Source of the DNA: Cylicocyclus nassatus
Lineage: Eukaryota > Nematoda > Chromadorea > Rhabditida > Strongylidae
NCBI GenBank assembly: GCA_958299035.1
Contig: CATQJL010000223.1
Coordinates: forward strand, 73,639,006-73,703,005
Reading direction: 5' to 3'
Length of the DNA stretch: 64,000 nucleotides
Shown: piece by piece, positions 11,190 through 23,427 of the stretch
Numbering within the stretch: position 1 is the first letter of the stretch
Layout of the letters: every line of letters starts with the position of its first letter
Program-made: the position numbers and the translations under genes
The notes under the pieces: model-generated
Databases searched by the model: none
What the model saw: only the letters and a program-made list of their open reading frames with translations
Told to the model about the DNA's origin: nothing

Positions 11190-11568
11190 TAACTAGTTGG
11201 CTTTCCCGGTCCAGCCCGGGCCTTATTCCGTTCACTTGCACTGCAAGCCCCCCCCCCTTATATGTTATGGATGACTTACCCTAGGGACATCCGCTTCAAA
11301 CCGCATCCTCGTGATAATGATGTTAAAATGAGCTTCACCGCCCTCCTTTACAGATTATGGGAAAATGCTCAATTCCTTAGAAAAACGTAAACAAATCAAT
11401 AAATCGATAGAAGGACCAAACGAATCGCCGCAAAAAGTAGCCTATCATCTGCGCAGGGGTCGAAAACATATGTGTGCAAAGTTTCAGCTGAATTGGTTGA
11501 GCGGCGCGCATTTCTATAACGCACATACCCTCCAAACTGACAATTTTTGAGTTTTATATATATATAGA
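11190..11568. repeat. Mini-me-like dispersed repeat (TATATATATAGAT end)
   Basis: It starts with AACTAGTTGGCTTTCCCGG, includes a C10 tract at about 11,248, and ends in TTTTATATATATATAGAT. The same start (ACTAGCTGGCTTGCCCGG) and an AT-repeat end are found at 45,826-46,330. The layout resembles the insect mini-me type of retro-element or Helitron-like repeat. Assignment to a class is tentative. Confidence 0.45.
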
Positions 11569-12326
11569 TAACAAATGAAAGAACTTATGATTTTGACATG
11601 AACTCATTACTTAACCGTTCACTCTGAGCATTTTGCTTGACTTGTACTCAGATTTTGAAAAGTTGTTCGAAAAGTTCTTTTTGTTCTCCGTTTTGCGAAC
11701 AATATAGCTACGAAAAAGAATAACCCGAGAACATATAAATCTCAGTTTTGGTCCTGATAGGTTCACTATGATTGTTGAACTTCAACTTCGAGTATTCTTT
11801 TAAAACCTCAATCAGCATTGCAAGTGCCGATCACTTGATTTTAATGATTGTCGATAGACAAACTTTAGTAGTTAAACATTTTTAGCGAAGTTCGTGCAGT
11901 TACAGCAGCTACGCGATTTCTTTACGCCCGTCCTGCCTACTATACCAAGTCGATGATCTGTTTTATTCTACAATCTTTGCCGTACTATCACTGCATATTC
12001 AGCGATTTTAGACGTTCCCCATTTCTTCATTAGATAAAGCTCTCCGAAATAATGCAGTCTAACAAGGAAAATTTGCTGTCCTTACCCAAATCTAAAAAGG
12101 AAGTTTGAGTTTTTGGGTCTGTTTCAGTTCTAAGCTGAATTTTCTAAATGATTTTCAATGTATTTGAAGAATATGAATGAACGTTCTTTGTAAGATTGTT
12201 ATTGTTTGTTCTCAAGGGGGGGGGTAGAGCAAGGGTCAAAGGGGACTTCGTAAAATTTTCGGAAGTCAGGGGAGACTCCTTTTTCAAAAAACATAAAAAC
12301 GGACTCGTGCCGGGCCCTGGTGTAGA

Positions 12327-13034
12327 CACTTACAGTACGGCGGCCCAAAGAGGTTAAGAGAAGAGAAGTCATGAGCGTCCACTCGGTGGCTCGGCATCGG
12401 AGAATCTCCTCGAGAGCGTCACTTGACCGTCATCGTCACGCCCTAGACATATGAGTCAGCCTCCGAAGAAGCATTCATAGACATGCTTACACCTGTATAA
12501 TTGTCATGTCCACAATGAAGTTTGAATTTTTCTAAGATCAATCTTCACGCTTCGATTCAATCTTCGATGGAAGAAGAATGAAGTACGCTGTTTGCGAACA
12601 TGTTTGGTAACCTGCAAACATATTGTTGTTTTGACGTATTAGCTTTCTCATAAGTTTTTAGTTATTCGAAGCTCACCAATCTCTGTTTCTCAGACTTGTC
12701 TGATGTGGAAGCATATGTGTAAACAAGTGGGAGATCCTGAAGAATCTCTTTATGGGGTTTTCACCTTGGATAATTTTCAGAAGTTTTGGATTTGCTTTGT
12801 AGCTCCCCTTGCGAAAAACAGTAACGAGCTCTGAGTGAAAATTAAAATTGGCGAGATTCCATCAAAATGAACAGAGGTGGAATAATTGTACTTTCAAATA
12901 ATTACTAGTACTTGAAAAACCATCTAGCAAGCATCGTGTGCAAAAGAAAAACTGTTGTGACGAAAATAGGAAAAAGTAGGTAGGTCAATAGTTGAAACAA
13001 AAGCAATGAAACGGTGAACACTATTGAAAGTTCA
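12327..13034. other. No gene seen
   Basis: Ordinary intergenic sequence with no supported open frame, RNA gene or repeat. Confidence 0.5.
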
Positions 13035-13605
13035 AAGGCGTTGGCTTGGAAAATTTCAGCTGCGCGCTTTGTGTTCCTCCTTTGCCTTCTGGGTACGTTT
13101 AGACCAGAGCTGTGCTTGGAAAGTCAAAAAAATGCTTTCTATGGCATTTTCCGGTTTTGGAGATTGTTGAGGCTCCCGCCAGAGTGCCGAAGTTATGCCA
13201 GCGCTACGCCAGCATTTCGATCGATACACGTGTAATTCGTTGGGGACATCAGCTAGCCCCGCCCCAACGAAATACACGTGTATCGATCGAAATGCTGGCG
13301 TAGCGCTGGCATAACTTCGGCACTCTGGCGGGAGCCTGAGGAGGCTGCACCGGAGAATCCCGCCAAAAACAGTGACTGGCCGCAGGAGTCTGTAACAGCA
13401 CTCATTCTGGCGGTAATTGGCTGATTGGCCCAGGCAGCCAATCGCGGCTCGGCTGCGCCAATCCCCGCTCCAGCCTCCTAGCAATCTCCAAATCCGGAGA
13501 ACAACATAAAAAGCATTTTTTTGACTTTCTAAGCACAGCCTGGTCTAAACTCATCCAAAAGGCTAAGAAGGAACAGAAGGCGCGCAGTTGGAATCTTCCC
13601 GAGCC
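13035..13605. mobile_element. Foldback element with asymmetric arm
   Basis: The arms pair over most of their length: GTTTAGACCAGAGCTGTGCT near 13,095 pairs with AGCACAGCCTGGTCTAAAC near 13,535, and the GC-rich centre around 13,250 (CCCCAACGAA) folds on itself. The right arm carries about 130 bp (roughly 13,340-13,470) with no partner in the left arm, so a later insertion or partial deletion is likely. Open frames on both strands here mirror each other. Confidence 0.75.
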
Positions 13606-14660
13606 ACCACCTTTGAGAAGCTATTTCGAGCGGGATCTTTTATCAGTTTTTGTGGTCAAAAAATAACGGAAAACTATGTATTTGGTCCCTTCACTGAAAG
13701 ATAGATTGAACAAAAAAAGTCTATGTCAAATAAAATGTATAGGTGATTCATCGCAAGCAAGGACTGCGGACGTATCGGCGTCTCTCCGATCAAGCGCTGT
13801 TTCGTTTCTCTTACTATCTGCCTCTCCCATGCACGAGCAATTTTGGTCGGACGCAAAGGCGCCCAGTCTTTGCTTGTTGTGAATGGCCGATATGTGAATT
13901 TCCGAAATTTAGGCTCCAAGCAAGTTGGCCCAGAGAAGCCCTGTATTGCGACTTGTTTGACACACTGCGCTATCCATTTGCATGTTATGTCCAAAAATTT
14001 GTTTAGAGGAGCTAGTAAATGCGCTGACTATAATGGTCTATTCGTTCCACAATGGAGGTTGTGAGCAACGTAGTTGTATGGTGAATTGCCTCTCAACAAA
14101 TCTCTCCAGACCTCTAAGGTGCGTTACTAAGTGCGCTGATTACAGCCAATTTGTTTTGTACATCAATCAGTTTATTCAAAGCATCACCATCCATACTACG
14201 CGTGCCATACTGGAGGTCGTTAGCCATAAGGACAAATTGCTTGATCATTGCTTTTCCAAGGGTCTCTCTAATAAGTTTCGTTCATTTTGCGTATCAGTGA
14301 AAGCACTTAGTGGTATTCTTCCGAATTTTTATGCAAAACGATCAACACACCCAAGATGGATACGCGCAATGTGGAGTGTGTGTGCAATGACACACATTAA
14401 GGCACAAAACAAGACTGCACATTAGCCGTTGTGGGGGTGGGGACTGTATGTCGCCGAGAGGAGGGCCCGCCGGCCATCTGCAGCAAATATGCATTACAAT
14501 ACATGCAAGCTGAGCATCTGCTGCGTTGCTCAGATAACCGCCGGCGGCTGGCGGCCACGCGATTTTTGAGCAAGCGGGCACCGGAAAGATAGTTCGCTGA
14601 TTTCTTGGGCTCCGGTTACAGAAATTTGGAAGAATATTGGCCAATTTTCTGACGAATGGT
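13606..14660. other. No confident gene
   Basis: Several 70-147-codon frames overlap on both strands. One short plus-strand stretch near 13,845-13,990 has spaced Cys and His residues but matches no family well enough to call. No splice structure was found. Confidence 0.4.
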
Positions 14661-14690
14661 AATAGAGGGCTCAGCTTTGCAGAACGTTAA

Positions 14691-15033
14691 AGGCAGCGTC
14701 CAGGCAAATCTGAACATAGGGGGTTCTGATGTGGAAAGTGATTTTGGGTCCCTAACTAAGACATTGCCCGAGCGGCAGCTCAAATGGTGAACTCACAGTT
14801 GAGATATCCGCGGGATCGTATTCGCATGGATTCATGGCGCGACACACAGTTTCGCGCGAGGACCACGCGTGTTGCGCCATGAATCCATGCGGATACGATC
14901 CCGGGGTCCAGTTTGGAGGCGAATATCTCAACTTCATCATTTGAGCTGCCGCTTGGGCAGTGTTCTAGTTAGGGCTCCAAGATTACCCTCCAAGTGAGAT
15001 CCCCATAGATCCAGATTTGCCTTGACGCTGCCT
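14691..15033. mobile_element. 343-bp inverted-repeat element inserted at TTAA
   Basis: The ends AGGCAGCGTCCAGGCAAATC and its near complement are bounded by TTAA (14,687-14,690 and 15,034-15,037). The flanking sequence is repeated at 15,161-15,240 without the element: there CAGAACG-TTAA-CCAG reads straight through. This empty site fixes the element borders and shows TTAA duplication. The interior is palindromic (GGATTCATGGCGC near 14,828 and its complement near 14,875). TTAA targeting is typical of piggyBac-type elements. A second copy is 34,706-35,070. Confidence 0.9.
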
Positions 15034-15160
15034 TTAACCAGAGGTCTGCCAGCAAAACCACAGTCTACTAGTAGCATCTCTTTGGGAAAGAAAATGCAAT
15101 CCAAATTGAGATTTTTGTCAAAATCCCTCCAAAAACAATGAAAAAACAGAATTTTCGTCC

Positions 15161-15560
15161 AATAGAGGGCTCAGCTTTGCAGAACGTTAACCAGAGTTCT
15201 GCCAGCAAGAATCAGTCTACTCGTAGCGTCTCTTTGGGTAATCAAACCAGCGATGACACCTCTGTCACATAGAGTCTCACCTTTGCTCGGCGTACGCCCG
15301 AAACTGCTTAAAAAGAGTCCGAGCGCCTGCTGAAAGTTAGGCCAGCGCTCGCTGAAAGAAGTTAATAGACGACCGCTTGTAGAAAACTCTGCGCTGCCCG
15401 CTGGCAGAACATACGACACCAATTGAAGAATCGCTCGGTCGAAGTTTGGCCACGCCCCAAAATTGTGCTGATCGCCTGCAGGAAAGCGCGAGTTTGCGGA
15501 CCGCCTGTCCCCAGCGATTGTCTGAGTGCTCGCGCGACACCCTCCCACTTTCGGCGACAT
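15161..15560. repeat. Unoccupied duplicate of the 14,661-15,085 flank, then GC-rich degenerate repeats
   Basis: 15,161-15,240 repeats both flanks of the neighbouring TTAA element. The following ~300 bp is unusually GC-rich, with loosely repeated CGCCTG/CGCTGNCNG units that keep two minus-strand frames of about 128 codons open. These frames look like low-complexity translation, not genes. Confidence 0.55.
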
Positions 15561-16155
15561 AGTCCTCTACTCCTGTTGTGGTATAGTGCAGGGATACAAA
15601 ATACGATGTATGTCCTCGCATGTATCTATCAAGCTGCTTATGGTCAATTCTGCATGCTCCTTGTAAATATAATGGTTCATTTTTTATCATCGTCATTCTG
15701 TAGGAGTGCAGATGTTGACACATAGCATTATGTGGTATAGCTGTGTGTAATAAATAATTTTTTGTGTGGAGCTATTTTTCCATCCTATCCAAATTTGATG
15801 CAGACCCATTTCCGTCATGTTAACATCGACAAAATTTCATTTTCGACCATGTAAAGCATAGAATCTTTGTAAGCGATGAGACCGAACAAACAGAAGACAC
15901 GTATGTGAATAATCACAATTTGTAGATGATTTCCGAGATTATGAAAAGGTCAGTTTGGATCAGAATGCGAGAACTAAGATTACACTGGCACGCATAGGAA
16001 TATGCAGCAAATGGAGACCATCATATCCTGATGTAGCAAGGGTGTCTGTTTCGAAAAAAAACGGCGAACAGTAGAAGGTTAATGCGTATCCTATAAATAG
16101 AAATGCATTGCTTATTAGTGCTTCATAAGATTCCCAACAATCAGCAAAATTTTAC

Positions 16156-19100
16156 CTGCATCTTCCTTCCTCGTGTTTCTATGGGAAGCGCCAAGGATGC
16201 AATCAATCCCAACAGTGATGTAGTACCATATATTCCGATGGGAAGCGACAGCGATGTTCCCGATGCCACCTAAAATATGGTTATTGAGAGATAAAAAAAA
16301 TCATCATGATTGATACAGGGTGTTCGAAAAATTTCTGGCCTCAAGTGCTTCAACTGCAAATCCTAACCCATTTTTTGCTGTGTTCGCTAAACTTAGAAAT
16401 TACTGGGTCAACAAAGAATAATATTGCTTGCCTCAAGATACTTTAAAAAATTCGGAAGCAAACAAGTTTTTCAGCTTCCTTGAAGAGGCGGAAGAGTTGT
16501 TCTACATTTTTTCAATCCGGCAACGGAGACAGCTTTCCGTTTTTTGTCGCAAATAGTCTTAAGTTTACACTCTTTTTATATACCAAAAGTTCCTTATCAG
16601 CTTGCGAACAAAACTTTTTATCATGTGCTAACTTACAGAAGACAATCGCAGCACAAGCTTGCGTTGAAATTTTCTAGGTTTAAAAACTTTTGGAAGTCTT
16701 ATTTCAACACGAATTTGTAGCGCAGCTCTCTAATCTTCATTACATTAAAATACGAGAATTTTGCACGCTTGTGAAGATTTTAAAGATAATATATCAAAAA
16801 AAGTTCGGAGCTGGATTTACTGACGAAAAAATCCTGAAACTGAATCCTTTGTATTTCAAGGCACGATATTTCAAAACGAACTTACTTCTACGAAAATAAA
16901 ATCACATGTAAGAAACCTTAAAGAAAAGGCTTTTAGAATGTATACCAAGTTCCTGTGAATTATGTTTCCTTCTATGTAACAAGCGTTTCAAGGAAAGTAG
17001 ATAGTTTTAAAAGCAATATTGATGTTTCAATCTAATAAAGAAAAACTTTTAAAAAACTCAAAAAAACATGGTTTCACTGAAATAATGGTATCTAGGCCTG
17101 ATAAGCACAATAAAACAAAAAACGCGTCAAAATTGGAATTGGACTTTAGGACACTTACTTTCCAAACATCATTTACATGCGGCGAGAGATGTTCTGTCTT
17201 TAAAGGTTGTCATGTTCCAACAGAAAAAGGGACCATTGGCCACTGAATTTCAGTTTGGATTGGAAAACTGCTATTAAGTATTTGGTACACTAATCATTCT
17301 TCGTTGCGTAACACAACTTTTCTTGAGATACGGTAGAAAGCGGTAGCAAAGGGCTTGTGAAGCATATGGGTCTCATGGGGGTGCTACGAGTTGATGTACT
17401 TATGTGAAAATTTAAACTAAAATTTTAAATACAACAAAATATCATGCCTTACCTGCGCCACAAAAGGTGTCACGATGGCGCCGATTCGTGCCATAGCTGA
17501 TGACGCTCCAAGACCGACTGCTCGCAATGTTGTTGGATAGACCTGGAGAACTGGGTAATTTGGATGAGACGAACGTCCAGGGAGGGAAAAGAATGAAAGA
17601 AAAACGATAGCGCTACGAAAGAAACTCTAAAAGAGATCCTTGGTTAGCATAGAAAAGTTTTCTTACGAAATTGTTACCTCCTTTAGAAGCAGCTCAAAAA
17701 GGTGCGAAAAACGTGCGTTAATTCCAGGGCTCGGCAGAGGTGGCTTATAAGCAAGCTGGATATCTTTTTTGAGACAAAAAGCAAAGGGGGTTTCGTCTTC
17801 GTAGCCGAAAAGACACAAAATTTGCGACGTTTTTTAAGTCGACGCATTCTTTGGAGATTTTTAGGGATTATGGTCTAAAGTCAAAGGAGACTTCGTAAAA
17901 ATTCGCAAAAGTCAAGGGAGAATTTTTTTTCCATTTCTAACTAGCCACCTCGTGCCCAGTCCTGGTTAATTCTGTTACAACCTAGTACCTACCTCTGGCG
18001 TGTAAACATATGCACACTGGAAAGCGCCGGATATGAAGGCTCGAGCGACGAATATTAATGCTGTTACGGTAAACCTAAAATATCAAATCGATGCTTCCAA
18101 ATGCAAGCATTATATCTTCTTACCTGTCCAAGCAAAAATACAACGCATAAGTGAACAAAGAGAAGACGGCGAATTCTAATGCCATCGCTTTCTTTCTACC
18201 CAAGTATTCAATGATAAGTACAGTAATGATCAGACCTAGAATGGAATAACTGTAGCTGATAAAATTACACTTCTAAACGACCTGGAAACTCGGCCATGGT
18301 AGTAGATAATAGATCAAAGTAATCTTTTCGGGTCAATGGCTGGCAGACTTCCAGCTGCGTCCCGTTCGAGAACAATCCGCCATGGCATTCGTCGTGGGAT
18401 TGGAAGAGTACGGTGGTGAATAATACCATGCCGTAGTAGGAAAACGCATTCACTGCCCAAATAAGCCATAAAAGCAAAGTGGTGGTACGGTAGTCACGGG
18501 AGAGAAGATTTGAGATGTCTCCACGTTGTTCAGTCTGAAAAAACGAAAACTTGTGATTTTTGTACACTTCCGTAACCGCGTCGTATGCTACCGTAATCCT
18601 TGCACCGAAAAGAGCGCAACCTTTTATACATCCAGAGGGAGCGAAACGCATCGACCTCAACACATTGGCGCTCAATATTCTCGACGCCTGTGCGCATATA
18701 CTATCTTACTGTACTTACTGTAGTGCAAAAAGGCCGTCCTGCAGAATAAGCCCTTTTTCAATCAGATATTTGGGTATATTATTGTTTTCATGGAATACGG
18801 AGCTTAGGACAAAGATTTGATATTGTCACATTAGTCAGTCTGCAAGAACAGAACTTCGCGACTTGTGCACCTTACCGTAATCTGGGTATGCTACCGTAAT
18901 CTCTTCACAAACATGCAATTATGAGCAAGCTTAAAGAGAAAAAGAAAATTTGCAGATGCTTAGACTCGGACAATACGCGTGATGCACAATAGTCTAGGCG
19001 TCCTACTGCGCACGTGGTCCTTACTGTAGCTTACTGTGGTGCAAAAGGGCCGTTTAACAAAAAAAAACTTTTGCGGTTTATATCCTCGGATTTTCACTAT

Positions 19101-22100
19101 GTTTAGACCCTCGAATTCTTTGCTTGTAGAGCCTATCTTATGGTAACATAGTGTGCAATATGGTGCGACCTTTTACACAAAACACGCCTTGCTATACGCA
19201 TTCTTGGACTTTTACTGTTTTTATCAATTACTGAACCTACAGATTGAGAAATGGGTGCGACAAGTCTTCCATCCGGTAGTTTGGCTCGATTCTCTTTCGC
19301 CGCCCTTTGCAACGTTGCCAGTGCTTTTTCTGGTCGACCACAGGCCATTTCGAAGCGTGCTGACTCAGGAAGCCACTAAACATGGGTCAAATCATTTCCA
19401 GTTGTATAGTTCCAATTAGAGCAAGACTTACAAATGAAAGAAGTCCAAACATGCCCAAAGGCAGTGATGATAGGACCACAAGAGCCCTCCATCCCCATGA
19501 AGCCATCACCAAGTAGGCTAGCAGGGCTTCGAAAGCTGCTCCAATGGCCCAGAAAGATTCTATCAAGACCACACATTTGGCTCTTTGTTGATTCGGAAGG
19601 AATTCGGCGTAAAGAGTAACGCTAAAACATAAAAATCGAGTACATCAGTATATGCAAAGTTGCGTCCAAATGCATCTGAGCCGACGCTGTGCCAACGCTG
19701 TTCCAAAGTCGTGCCAGCGCCGATCGAGCGATGTGCTAGCGTCGTGCCGGAACGGATCCCACGTGGATCAATTTGCGCGTCGAATTTTATCGTCTGCATA
19801 GTTCCTACGTGGCACTTCTGGAACGGGTGCTGGCATGGCGCTGGCACTGGCAACTCTAGGCGCAGCCTAAGTGATCAGCTGAGGGTAAAAAACCGGACTT
19901 ACGATTGTGGCACGCCACCGATTCCAAATCCGGTAAGACCTCGGAAAAACAGAAACACGTAGAAATGTGGTGAAAATGCGCTCAAGGCACCCATCAAAGA
20001 AGCCACCAACGTTGAGGCGACCAAACCCTAAAATATAACTACAATACTTGAAAATGTTCCAAAAAACCCCGAAACTTACCACCCGTCGACCGAATCTGTC
20101 GCATATTTTGCCCCAAAACGTGCTACTGAGCATCATTCCACTAAAAACACAAGTGGTTACCAGCGCCTGTTGGAAAGGGGCCACATTCCATTCACAAGCA
20201 AGTGCTGGTGAAAGTAATGAGAGTAGCATCATTTCCATAGCATCGGCCATCTGAACAATAATTTTGTTATACTCCTAAGCTGACATATCATCTTATATCC
20301 CTAAGCTAACATATCATCCAAAAAGTGCTTTTTTAAGCTGCAAGGGCACGTTTTCTAAGAATTCTGAATCGACATCCTTATAATCGCAATTTGCTCCGAC
20401 AAAAAACTGCAGAGAAACGGGAAACTTAAAAAAAAAGGATGAATGCCAAATTTGAAAAATCTTGATATACAGGATCTCAAAATTATGCATGCACCAGTAG
20501 GGAAAAAATCGGAGAAATCTTCTTGGGAGAGGGGGGGGGGGAGCGACGAAAATTTTTTCCATCGAAATTCGTGCTGCTGTCCACATTTTTGTAAATTTTT
20601 GAGGAAGCTTGTCAGAATCATTTGCGGGCCTATATCCGCGAAAAATGTTTTGTCTTGGAATTACTCATTCTTAAAAATTCTTCAAGATCCAAAACTTGAA
20701 AATTTCATTGACGTGGTTGCCGCGAAAAAACGAAGAAGATTGAAAGTTATTACTCACCCAAGCGATGCCAGTCAGAAGACTCAGCTTCAGCTGAAATCGC
20801 CCAAACCCGAGTGCTTCAACGGCGTCATCAACGGTGAAGGTCCCGCTCTCCTTCGCCAAAGTCTCCTCAAAAGCATGCTGATCAGCTGGCTCACCGAGCT
20901 CAGCTCGGTCATCCAAGCCAAGATATCGTACAGAGAGATCCTCGCGGACATGGCGGAGCCTAAAAAGTACGTTCCACGTAAACTACTAACTCAAAAAGAT
21001 AGGCATGTGAAAAAACGTATTCCGAACATGCTCAAAAAATGCTTGTTTAATAGGAAATTGTCTCCTTAGACCATCAAACCCCATTTATGCACAGAATTTG
21101 AAAAAAAACCTGAATCTTGGTTATCTAGCCAGTTTTTTTTTTCAAATTTTGAGCAGTTATGCAACTCAATAACGCTTTCCCGCGTTGACCCTTGAAACTC
21201 CAAAATTTCTCTCAAAAGCAGTTTTTTTGTTTAGCGAAGCAGCTGGTGTGTATAACTAAAATTATATTAAAATTTGAATGGAAAGAAAGGCAATTAACTC
21301 ATAACGATAGTCCTGCGTACCCTTTGATTCAACGAGGCGCTGGAAAGCGACCGCTCGCGTCCGCGACGCAGTTCGAACGGAGAAAAATAGACAAATTCGA
21401 AAGGCCTCTGACGAAAGCTGGACAAAATTATAAAGCCACATGGGCGAACGTGCTCTCCGATCATACTCTGGCCTTAATTAGGTCAAGAAGCCCCGCCTTC
21501 CAGCCGCCAATCCAGTTGAATTAAAGGATAATTATGGTCAACAAGAGGATCTTATGGTTTTGCAATTTGCTAATTTTTGCGAGAAAATAGATGCAAAAGT
21601 TCCAACAAATTGGCAGATGGAGAAGGCATATATTGTGTTTATTCCAGAGCATAAGCAGATGCTCTGATAGCATTTCTGAAGCTGTGCAAAAATTCTGGTA
21701 GGCTAACAGAAATAAGTTTTCAAAAACAGGGTTCTTGAGTTACATGCTAAAACTATATCCCACATGATATACAATTTTTCTAGTGTATCAGGGCTCCTAT
21801 AATAAATATCCGTGTTGATGAGACCCGTAATCCTTACAGTTAGGTTATTTTTTTGTAACTTCTTAGCATAATGGAAAAATAATTTTGGTCACAATTCCAT
21901 CTCCGAGTTTGTTAGGATCACTTTTTTAGCCCGCTGTGAGGAAAGATATAGACTATCGAAGCTGAAGAAACTATTTATTATGCATGAGCTCGTAATTAAA
22001 AAAACTAGAAAATGTGATTTCAAGCAAAATTTCATTTTGAATGTGCTGACGTATTTCAATCAAATTTAACGAGAAATTTTATGTGTAAATGCTTGAATAT

Positions 22101-22997
22101 AATATTTTGCTCTAGCTTACAGTTTTTTTCAAAATTTGCAGCATCCACACTTCATCGTTGATGTTTATGTAAGGCCTATTTTACAGCTGAGAAAATTAGA
22201 ACCAATTGAGAGGTTTTTCGTTTTTTTTTTTGACTTCCTCCCACTTTTGTCTGCGTAACCAAGGGAGCAGCGTGTCGAGAGATTTTTGGATAATTGTTAG
22301 CAATGTTTAAATGCCTGAGGGTGCTGAGGCTCTTTTTTTTCGTGTTCTACAGTCTTTACATGAAGATGTGGCCAGGAAGAGTATAATGTAATGCTGACGT
22401 CAATCCAAATAGTATAAGCAAACTTCAATATCTGAGTGGCAAAATATAATACGAAGTACACAGAAAAAAGTGCTCAAAAGAGCAGGGTTTGAATTTTTCC
22501 CGAGTGACAGGAAACTTTTCCTGGAAAAAAAATAAGAATTACTCAACTGACCCTTTTTCCATTCCTTCTATATAAACATAAACAGATACACACAAATATA
22601 AAACACGACACATAACCACCGAGTCAGCCTTGACATTAATTTCTTCGTAGAAGGTCTCAATGAAGTTCAATTTTCGGATAAAAACATCCCCTGTGGTAGC
22701 CTTATAAAAAAATCTAAGAACTCGAATACTGTTGCGAATTTTTAAGAGACAAATGGAGCGTTCTTAAGAGTACTTTGTTCCTAAGTTACACAACAATTTT
22801 ACCAGGAAAACCTGGAAATACATGAAGGAAGTCAAAGACCATAAATATTATTGCCCATTTCTACGATGTAGAATAAAAAATCAAAAAACTTTATGAACAA
22901 CTCACTCATTTATCAGCGTCTGCGCAGTGATTTCCGCATAAGTGTCGGTAAGGTTCGAAGCCTCAAGTACTTCAGTAAGAATGACCTTATCGGCCAT
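16156..22997 (-). CDS. svop-1: SVOP-like major facilitator transporter (svop-1 ortholog)
   Basis: This is a synaptic-vesicle-2-related membrane transporter of the major facilitator superfamily. Exons on the minus strand are 22,997-22,906, 20,959-20,758, 20,250-20,080, 20,027-19,903, 19,621-19,432, 19,375-19,241, 18,534-18,282, 18,235-18,124, 18,074-17,993, 17,542-17,453 and 16,269-16,156. All phases agree and give 522 codons, close to the family's usual ~550. The start is [15 protein letters not shown]. Family marks are the cytosolic motif [10 protein letters not shown], motif [12 protein letters not shown] after helix 2, [10 protein letters not shown], a second motif-A-like loop EYLGRKKA, and the terminal [13 protein letters not shown] luminal loop with paired cysteines follows the seventh helix region. 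The last few residues lie in one more exon, possibly 16,041-15,978 or nearby, which I could not fix. C. elegans svop-1 (ZK637.1) neighbours the same genes as here. Confidence 0.92.
17724..17965. mobile_element. 242-bp inverted-repeat element with TTAATT target duplication
   Basis: It begins CCAGGGCTCGGCA and ends with an imperfect complement (GTGCCCAGTCCTGG). It is flanked by TTAATT on both sides, consistent with a 6-bp target duplication. It sits in a svop-1 intron and is a compact version of the 9,541-12,320 element. Confidence 0.75.
19680..19862. mobile_element. GC-rich foldback element, ortholog of 2,100-2,282
   Basis: GTGCCAACGCTGTTCCA on the left and CTGGAACGGGTGCTGGCA on the right form the inverted repeat, ending GGCAACTC. 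It sits at the same intron position as in copy 1 and was therefore present before the duplication. Confidence 0.65.
21318..21530. mobile_element. MITE-like element, TACCCTTTAATTCAA family
   Basis: The right end (GAAGCCCCGCCTTCC then TTGAATTAAAGG) is the complement of the left-end type of the element at 40,909-41,085. The left end has TACCCTTTGATTCAA. It lies in the ~500-bp stretch of intron 1 that copy 1 of the duplication lacks. Confidence 0.6.
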
Positions 22998-23427
22998 ATT
23001 AGTTCAGCAGTTTCCACACTAATACGCTTTCCATTCGAAGACGACGAGGGCGTATGGGGAGGATTATGAAGGGATGAAAAATAGTGCAAAAAGTTGGAGG
23101 AAGCGGGATGAGATGAATGGTTATTCGCTCTCGGCAGCCTTCAGTCTCTCCTTATTGATCCCGTCGGTTGTTCTGAAAAGGGGCCACGCCTCTGCTGGGG
23201 CTCATTCCACTGCTCACACGCACATTATTGCGTCAGAAATGTGCAAACATTGGACGAAATAGAATAAAGAGCAGTGAGGCGAGAAAACACAAGAAATGGG
23301 AAAGAAAAGTGGGAAGGCGCTGGAGTGAGGAAATTTGATCCACACCGTTGCTCAGAAAGTCAAGGAAGTATCAGCTTTTCCAGGGAGCGGTGCCAAGCGA
23401 TTCCAAGAAATAAATAAAATTGCTCAT

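Larger units (their letters stand above)
9541..12320. mobile_element. 2.8-kb composite element, CCAGGGCCCGGCAC ends, 6-bp target duplication
   Basis: The ends CCAGGGCCCGGCAC (9,541) and its complement (to 12,320) are flanked by the direct repeat TGTAGA (9,535-9,540 and 12,321-12,326). The first ~150 bp and last ~110 bp match the two halves of the 242-bp element at 17,724-17,965. That element also has a 6-bp flanking repeat, TTAATT. The interior carries other repeats: a hairpin at about 9,843-9,972, the 9-bp minisatellite palindrome at 10,506-10,839, and a repeat at 11,190-11,568. No transposase is recognisable. Confidence 0.75.
18292..22572. repeat. Segmental duplication, unit 2 (partner 1-5,051)
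   Basis: This is the part of svop-1 (exons 2-7 and surrounding introns) that is repeated at the left of the window. The duplication breakpoint at about 22,572 lies in intron 1, just downstream of exon 1 (22,906-22,997). This unit therefore keeps its first exon next to it, while unit 1 does not. Confidence 0.85.

Noticed and set aside
13843..14064. Possible zinc-finger-like fragment (Cys/His spaced) of a Mutator or FLYWCH type
   Set aside because: Residue spacing does not fit either family well and no neighbouring transposase was found.
15171..15723. Two overlapping minus-strand frames of about 128 codons
   Set aside because: GC-rich degenerate repeat keeps several frames open; composition, not coding, explains it.
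15961..16050. Last svop-1 exon
   Set aside because: Two readings are possible after 16,156 (ending near 15,978 or 16,013) but the acceptor is poor (CGAAACAG) and neither tail matches the family, so I did not fix it.
20443..21069. 208-codon plus-strand frame, the longest in the window
   Set aside because: It runs antisense through svop-1 exon 2 (20,758-20,959), whose conserved minus-strand protein explains the lack of stops.
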